This document shows positions 57,759 to 64,000 of a stretch of 64,000 nt of DNA, in pieces. This DNA comes from Haematococcus lacustris (Eukaryota > Chlorophyta > Chlorophyceae > Chlamydomonadales > Haematococcaceae). Below the pieces are notes generated by a model. The model made no database searches. It was not told the origin of the DNA and worked only from the letters and a program-made list of their open reading frames with translations. Location: positions 7,900,284 to 7,964,283 of the forward strand of contig JASKMD010000014.1 of the NCBI GenBank assembly GCA_030144725.1. The letters are read 5' to 3'. The position numbers were made by a program, and so were the translations under genes. Each line of letters begins with the position of its first letter. Position 1 is the first letter of the stretch.

Positions 57759-57789
57759 CAGCATGCATGCAGCCCATGCATGATTGCCA

Positions 57790-57880
57790 CACAACACAAG
57801 TGACAGTTTCATGTACTAATGCAACACAAGTGACAGTTGAGTGCACTGATGTAGCAAACACAAGTGACAGTTTAATGTTT
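57790..57880. repeat. Three copies of AACACAAGTGACAGTT
   Basis: The 16-mer recurs at about 57792, 57822 and 57857 with spacers of 15-20 bp that also partly match (ATGTACTAATG / GTGCACTGATG). It lies immediately right of the CCCAG array. Confidence 0.85.
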
Positions 57881-58723
57881 TGATGTTGGTTGATTGTCCC
57901 GATGTAATGATGTGAGGTTAGCTGTAATGATGTATGGTTGAGGACCGGACAGGCCAGCCGCAAATAGCTTTTCAGGCAATGTCTGCAGCACATGTTATTA
58001 GATAGGAGGGTTCGGAGCTGGAGTTTGTGTTGGTTGCGAGGCATTATTAACACTCACAGATTTGCGGGAGCTAGGGAGCCGAGCTACCCAGTACAACCGA
58101 CTGAACGGACCTGGCTAGCGAGAGAGACGGGCCCCGGTCTTAGACTTCATACGTATGTATGCCGCTGCCTACAGCGACCTTGTTGCGTGGACACAACTTT
58201 AGACCCAAACAACCATGTTCAGCCTGCGGGCCTGCGCTTCGACGCCGCTAACTTTTCTAGCACGCTGAAGCTAGCGGTGCTATCGCGGTAGCAAATGGTG
58301 GTCTGGATGTGGAGAACAGCATGGTACCCAATTTTCCCCTTGCTTGTCTAGCCTGACTGGGGGAGGGCGTAACACTGAGAACCCTGAGCACTGGTCTATG
58401 TGTAGTCCCATGTGTAGAACTGCAAACAGTTAAATACATTTTGAATTAGTCAAACACAGTCAACCCACAAAGCAAGAACTTGACCACGAGCAAGAGGACA
58501 CTGCATCTTGCTCATGAGACCATATATTATGTCATTCCTAGCTACATCACATACATCAAATACATGGCTTGGGTGGCCGGTCTCGCAGCTGCTTGTACCC
58601 CAGGCCCCCTACTCCCTAAGCAGTGGAAGCCCGAGTGTCCGACGTGGGTACACCTCCAAGAGTAGGGCACCTCTTCCAGCACCACACACTAACCTTCCAC
58701 ACCACCTTACACCTGCCTCGGCA

Positions 58724-61700
58724 TCAAGCTTGGACAAACCGTGGTCCAGGCCTGCTGCCCCACTGCCCAGCCAGGCTGCTCATGCGCTGCAAGGCAACCA
58801 GCACCTCGTCATAGCTCAAACCACCAGGGTTGACAGGCTTCCCCAGCTTCACCAGCAGCTCAGACCCCTGAGGTGCACGGCTGGCCAGCATTGACAGCTC
58901 CTCCGCTGTCCGCTCGCTGCACTCCACGTGCAGCTCTTGGAGCTGAGTGAACCGGTTGGCTATGGGGTGCAGGGCCCCGGGCAGCAACGTGCAGCCCCTG
59001 CACATCACATGGCAGCAGGAGTGCATGGAGTGCATGCTCACTTTGACGACAGCATGGAGTGTTGACAATCCTCTTGACTTGCCTGACCCAGCATTTCGCC
59101 CATCCATGGCCATGTCATACCTTGGATGCATTCATGCAAACCACTGCCATGTAGTCCAGCAGCAAACAGCCGCCCTAAGGACTCAGGTGCAGCAGCAGGA
59201 GCCCCTGTGGTTGGACTTCCTTACATCGGCAAAACCCTTGCCGAGGAAGCGTGAGTTAGTGAGCATTGACTCCGGCGTCACCCAGGCAATCAGCGCAGCC
59301 TCAAGGGTGTAGGTCAAGGAGTCAGGCCTGCTGGTAGCAGGCCGGCTGGCACGGTGGAAGCTGACTAAGGGCTAGGTGCGGCAGGCCAGTGGCCTAAACA
59401 ACTCCTGCCACGACACCCAGGGGTGGCTGGCACCGATCCAGCCCCACCTCAAGCACCTAGCAGCAGCCAGCTTAGCAGGCACCTCCTTGGAGGCCAACCT
59501 GCAGGACTCATTGTCACCCTGGCCACCTGGGATGCGGTGTGGGAGGTGTGCAAAGCAGCTGAGGCGAAGGGGGTCGGGCTTCCTGTGCTGGTGCCTGGTT
59601 TGGCGTAGGCGTTTGTTGGTGGCGTCCACGCACTGCTGTGCGACGGCTGCAGCTAATCGTTGAACAGTTGGGCTGAGGACACAGAATTGATTGTACGGAA
59701 CCCAGCACTTTGAGCAGTTCCTCAAGAAGGTGAGGGTGGGTGGGTGGAGAAGGTGAGGGTGAAGGTAAGGGCGAAGGTAAGGGTGGGTGGGTGGCTTTTG
59801 TATTGGGAGGGGGTGGATGGGCATGAAGTGAGAGAGTAATCGACTGTGCCATGCCTAACCTGGTACCACCACGTGAGACACCCTTTGTGTCTTGTGTGCG
59901 TCACTACAGCTGGAGAATGGAGTTGTCCATAAAGCGCCATGAGCGTGCCAAGCAGCTGGTGGTGTATATTGGCAAAGCTGGTATCTGCACCAGGGGAGGC
60001 TGGGGTGCTGATGCGGTGCTGCGAGCCTGCTTCAAGGTGGTGTGCAGGCCCAGGGGCACAGGCCAGCGGCAGGGCAGGGTGATACTCGCGAGTTCCAGCT
60101 GGGTCAGCTGGGTCAGCTCAGCAGTGAATGGCCAGCAGCCCTGTGAGAGGCAGCTGAACAAGCGCAGGGCCACCAGGCCTAAAGGCTGGAAGCCCCCAGC
60201 AGGGCAGGTAAACCACTGCCTGCTGTGTTCAGCATGGAGCCAGGGCATGATTACCTAGTGCAAGGCCTGATGTAGTGCCCTGTAATGCCCCTTTGCATCC
60301 TGTCACAGCCCCCATGCAGCCAGGAAGCCACACAGCCAGCAGCCTTAGAGCCATGGCTTAACACTCCCCCGCCAGCCAAGCCCAGCAGACGCACCAAGGC
60401 TGAGCCGGCAGCTGAGCCTACCCAGCCCACCAAGGACAAAGGCGAGGCCCAGGGCAGCAGTGCTAAAGCCAAGCCAGCACCGCAGCCAGGCAGATGGGTG
60501 GACCGGGAATGCAATGCAGCGCTGAACATGCAGCGCATTGGGGAGAGCAAGTGGCGCCCACTGGAGCTGTGCTGGCGGCCAGAGCAGGGGAAGCTGCCAG
60601 CCAAGGGCAAGGAGTACCCTGAGCTGGGGTACGAGCAGCTGCGAGACCAGCCACCCAAGGCCCAACAGCAGCAGCCCCTTATAAGCTGTCATCAGCTTAC
60701 AGACAGTGCATAATTGTCATGCCAACTCTAGGCTGTAGCCCTGTTACAGGCACGCTTATGCCATGTGCATGGGAACATATCTCCACACAGACAAAACACC
60801 ACCCCTAGTGAGTGGACGTGCTTTTGCCTTTACGGGCTAATGAGGGAGGTGCTGCACCGCATTCATCACACCACATCTGCTGCATTTACCTCAGCGCCAA
60901 GGCCTGCAAGCCAGCGGGCAGGAGCTCCAAGTGGCTGGCACCGACTGTGGCAGCATTGAGGGATAGCTGCAGGGCCCATCGCCCGGTGCTACGGGCTGCA
61001 GTGCTGGGCTGCCAGGCTCCCAGGACCCTTAGCATAGCAGTGAGGTCCAAGTCTTGGTTAGGAACCAGATCCAGAGCAGCTGCCAGCACGCAGTGTTGGA
61101 GTATGCCGGTAGTACAGACGAGCAAGCAGGCCACTGAGTCAACATGGAGGCTCACTAGTGCCAGCTTGGTGAGCTTGGGGCAGTCCAAGGCAGCTAGAAG
61201 GCTGGTCGTTACTCGAGGCAGGGTGATTTCACACAGGGAGGCGAACAGGAAGTGCTGAGATTGGCCAAGCTGGTCTTGGGTGATGTCCAGCTTCGTAAGC
61301 TCTAGGTAAGTCAGGTTGGGCAAAGTGGCCAGCTGTGACACAATGGCAGGCTGTTTGATGCTTCTGAAGATGCACAAGCTGCGCAGCTGGGTCAGCTGTA
61401 ACAGCCCTGGGAAGCAGCTGGGGCAGCGCAGGTCTGTCAGCTGGGTGCATCCTCCTAGGCAGCTCTCATCAATCTGCATGATGCAAAGCATGGCATACAA
61501 CACTGAGCTGCCACAATGCCTTGGGTTGAGATGGCATCTTTTACATCACCCCAACATTTTACTTCTATCTCCACTGGCACAGAGCCTTGCGAGCTTCCCT
61601 TATTGGCCATGAGCGTGCCCTCGCTTAGATAAAACCTGACCCTTGGATGCTCATTAGCAGACATAGAAAGATGGACAGCATGGATGTATAAGTGCACTTG

Positions 61701-62551
61701 TGCTCTCTTCCCAGCTAGCCCTAGGTTGGACTGTCCCCAGCCCTGGCATCAAAACCTGACCTGACTAACCCACCACGCAGACAATGCTCCAGCTGGGTCT
61801 GTATCACACCTTGCTTCCTGCAAACCTTATACATCTCAGGCCTTTGATGAGCTGCAGCCCTTGCAGGTTAAGCCCTGTACTAGCAGGTACGCTGTTCTCC
61901 ACAGATAGGGGGAGTACATAACCAAAAAGAAGTTTTGTGAGCCGCTCGAGGCGTTGCCAGGGTCGGCAAGCCCGGGGGTCCAACCAGCAAGACATGAAGA
62001 CCAGGCTTTCCAGTTGAGGAAGGCAAGCCGTCAGAACCTGCATGTTACCAGCCAGTGTGATCACAAATCAGAGGCCTGGGGCAGTGGGGATTGCTGGGTG
62101 TAGCTTGGGAAATGGCAGCACCCACAGCACTCAGGTGCAATGGCACTTCAAATGAAGCAAGGTCAAGCCGCTTAGTGGATCGCAGCACTCCCAACAGCTC
62201 AGGCGTGGCCATTGACAGCGCTGAGGACAGCTCGCTGGCAAGCGCCGCACTGCCAGGTGCACCCGCGTTCAGCTTCAGTACAGTGGGACGCAGCGACGAG
62301 CGGGCAAGCCGCAGCAGCTCATCCTCCACGCTGCTAGCTTGCGACAGCGTGACGTTGAGTGCGTAGACGCTGCCATTGATGGCTGTGCGGAAGTCCTGAC
62401 AGACACCGCGGCAGGCACGGCGATCCGCCAACGACAAGCATTTGTAGACGGTGAGTGCGACGTTAGGATATCGAACCAAGGCTTCAACGAGCGTGGTACT
62501 GTGCTGGGGCATTATTCCTTCCACATGGTGTCCACATGGTGTCTCCCACAT
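58724..62551 (-). CDS. F-box-like / leucine-rich-repeat protein
   Basis: Exons: 62126-62551 (ATG at 62551, or the second ATG at 62512), 61833-62037, 60890 to about 61502, and 58724-58997 (stop). The N-terminus has an F-box-like segment (VYKCLSLADRRACRGVCQDF). LRR-type stretches follow: LPQLESLVFMSC, LERLTKLLFGY, CTQLTDLRC, LLQLTQLRSLCIF, LATLPNLTYLELTKLD, CPKLTKLALVSL, FTQLQELHVEC. Such proteins usually serve as substrate receptors of SCF ubiquitin ligases, but the F-box is weak, so that role is inferred. The acceptor of exon 3 is chosen for phase. The third intron (58998-60889) contains the Fanzor-like relic on the opposite strand. Confidence 0.7.
59160..60713 (+). pseudogene. Decayed Fanzor/TnpB-like nuclease
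   Basis: The plus strand encodes pieces of a RuvC-type TnpB/Fanzor protein. The RuvC-I-like segment VSIDSGVTQAISAAS (Asp codon 59268-59270) is followed in the same frame by a stop at 59310, then VKESGLLVAGRLARWKLTKG and another stop. After a frameshift come KRHERAKQLVVYIG, GGWGADAVLRACFKVVCRPRG and NKRRATRPKGWKPPAGQV. The last frame (to 60713) has the RuvC-III-like DRECNAALNMQ (from 60501) and LPAKGKEYPELGY, a tail I recall from many Haematococcus proteins. The expected RuvC-II glutamate region could not be seen. Stops, frameshifts and a missing N-terminal half make it a relic. Fanzors are RNA-guided nucleases carried by mobile elements. Confidence 0.75.
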
Positions 62552-62691
62552 GTCTGCATGGTGTGCATGCTCTTTGAAGTCGACTACGCGACTTGATTCA
62601 ACATTTACCGCAACTCTCGACCCAGCCTCAGCCTGCTACTTTTTCGCAGCAGGTTGGCCTCCAACATTATACTATACTGAGAAAGACCGCA

Positions 62692-62703
62692 CCCTATATA
62701 TAG
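62692..62703 (-). promoter_or_regulatory. Possible TATA box of the F-box/LRR gene
   Basis: CTATATATAGGG on the minus strand, about 140 bp upstream of the ATG at 62551, in an otherwise less AT-rich stretch. Transcription start is unknown. Confidence 0.45.
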
Positions 62704-63613
62704 CGTTCGCTATGACATGCATGCTCGTGAGCTCGCTTTGCGCAACGAAATAGTTGCTATGACATTGACCTGCGGTTTTGAGTAAACTGTTTCCAAGCAA
62801 GGGTGAGCTAAAATACTGGTATGCACCCATTCATGTGCATACTTTGGAGCATATGCCTGTGCTTGTGTCAGTGCCAACATTACACCATTCCCAGTGCAGT
62901 CCCAGTGCATCATTACAGTCCCACAGCGGCCTCCACACAGCATGTGGAGAAGCACAACCCTCACCATCAGCCCCAGCTTTAGCCCCAGCCCCAGCCCCAG
63001 CTTTACCCTGTCTGCCAGCCATTATGCACAAGCTACACCAGCAAGCCGTACCAGCATAACAGTCACAGTGGTGCAGATCACCATAGTTCTCGTAATCACC
63101 ATGTCACAGAGTCTCATGTCACTGCCATGAGCGACACTGATCAGAACTGAACTTGCTAGCCTCCAGCAAACGCCCGTTTTCTGTTCAGTCAGTATCGTTT
63201 CTTGGCCTATTGGGGCGCAGCTAATGAGGGCGCAGAAGGTGACATGGAGCGCTTCAACGTTTTGGGGTCCCTCACACCATCGTCTGTGACCACATATTGC
63301 ACTGAGGCCGCGGCCTGGCTGCTGGACTTGTGTAGGAAGGCAAACCTGTCAGATTTCCCACACACACATACTCAGACATTTCATATCAAACCTTGTAGCA
63401 GGACTGGCAGCTTCAGGACATGCTGCACACTCAAAGCATGCCACGTCATAATCATGATACGCTGATTTGGTGAAAACCCAAATCCCATGCTCAAACAATT
63501 GATGATACAATTCGGTGACGAAATGATTTGGTGAAATCACCAACAAGGCGCATCAGTGCGGTAACATGATGATGACGATGGTGATGATGATGGTGGTTTT
63601 GATGGTGGTCATG
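62704..63613. other. Intergenic between the F-box/LRR and RAD51C-like genes
   Basis: No gene recognised. It contains short low-complexity stretches (GATGATGRTG near 63570-63600; CCCCAGCTTTAGCCCCAGCC near 62975-63000) and a direct repeat GATTTGGTGAAA at 63464 and 63527. Confidence 0.4.
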
Positions 63614-63962
63614 TCACACACTCAGCAATGCAGAGGCGTCAAAGGTATCACCTGCTGTCAGAGTGGCTGCTTCCTCATTGCCCAGCTTGAAGCAACGCTC
63701 TCCAATTGGAACCCACCCACCCCTTCTGACCCAGTATCTGCGCACCTCCACCCCACCCCTGCTGCCTGCACCCTGACTGTGGGCCCATGTAGAGTGCACC
63801 CCCCCCCCCCCTTCCACCCCTCCCCAGCCCCAGCGCCCCTTCCCTTCCACCCCTCCCCAGCCCCCCTCCCCTTCCACCCCTCCCCAGACCCCCTCAGCTA
63901 CCTGTCAGACCCCTGCCAGTACAGGATGACACGGGTGCTGGCCGCATGGCCCCAGCTCTCCC
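63614..63962 (-). CDS. RAD51C: RAD51C-like recombinase, C-terminal exons
   Basis: Two exons join in phase: 63902-63962 and 63614-63737 (stop at 63614). The first encodes GESWGHAASTRVILYWQGSDR (shown in two parts: GESWGHAAST and RVILYWQGSDR), close to the GESW-(G/S)-HAA-T-x-R-(L/V)-I-x-x-W segment of RAD51C near its C-terminus. The second exon is less conserved (RGGWVPIGERCFKLGN..SALLSV). RAD51C is a RAD51 paralogue in homologous recombination. The catalytic ATPase core would lie to the right, outside the window. A C-run of 12 and C-rich repeats fill the intron. Confidence 0.6.
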
Positions 63963-64000
63963 CTGCAACTCAAAACATGGCATTGAAAAGACTGTGCAGC

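Noticed and set aside
57083..58053. Gly-Leu-Gly-Trp-Ala repeat proteins
   Set aside because: Pure translation of the CCCAG pentamer array.

Overview
The window looks like nuclear DNA of a chlamydomonadalean green alga, most probably Haematococcus or a close relative. It is GC-rich, its genes have many short exons with GT..AG introns, and (CAG)n and other short repeats are dense. It carries a Dualen-like LINE (a family first described in Chlamydomonas) and a decayed Fanzor/TnpB-like gene whose C-terminal sequence resembles what I remember of Haematococcus proteins. The species call rests on pattern and memory, not on a search. A 500-N run at 11264-11763 is an assembly gap.

Nearly every host gene I could build lies on the minus strand, so each reads from high to low coordinates. 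In that order from the right edge: the 3' end of a RAD51C-like recombinase (63614-63962); an F-box/leucine-rich-repeat gene (58724-62551) whose third intron holds a decayed Fanzor-like gene on the opposite strand; a large gene resembling the C-terminal part of Mediator subunit MED13 (48135-54425); two tandem copies of a Golgi hydroxyproline-O-arabinosyltransferase-like gene (39342-47564 and 34844-37659); a large helical gene of unknown function (27259-33309); a compact NudC-like CS-domain gene (25248-26906); and the 3' two thirds of a protease-dead FtsH-like AAA ATPase, FtsHi (3202-11054), whose 5' exons fall in or beyond the gap. Splice sites were placed by hand and checked by reading-frame phase across most junctions.

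Between FtsHi and the CS-domain gene lies a block of mobile DNA. 11764-22160 is one open reading frame of a LINE with, in translation order, a hydrophobic N-terminus, nine exact-length 38-residue repeats, a 2A-type ribosome-skipping peptide, two Josephin-like cysteine protease domains, an APE endonuclease, reverse transcriptase, a PHD finger and RNase H. 22.3-25.2 kb holds pieces of what may be a Harbinger-type DNA transposon, cut by two terminal-inverted-repeat elements that share end sequences.

Tandem repeats are unusually long: a 1.6-kb TCAGGG array in an FtsHi intron, a 3.1-kb (TGC)n/TCCCAC minisatellite in an arabinosyltransferase intron, a 0.5-kb CCCAG array, and several C-rich arrays. 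Most very long open frames in the window come from these arrays and are not genes.
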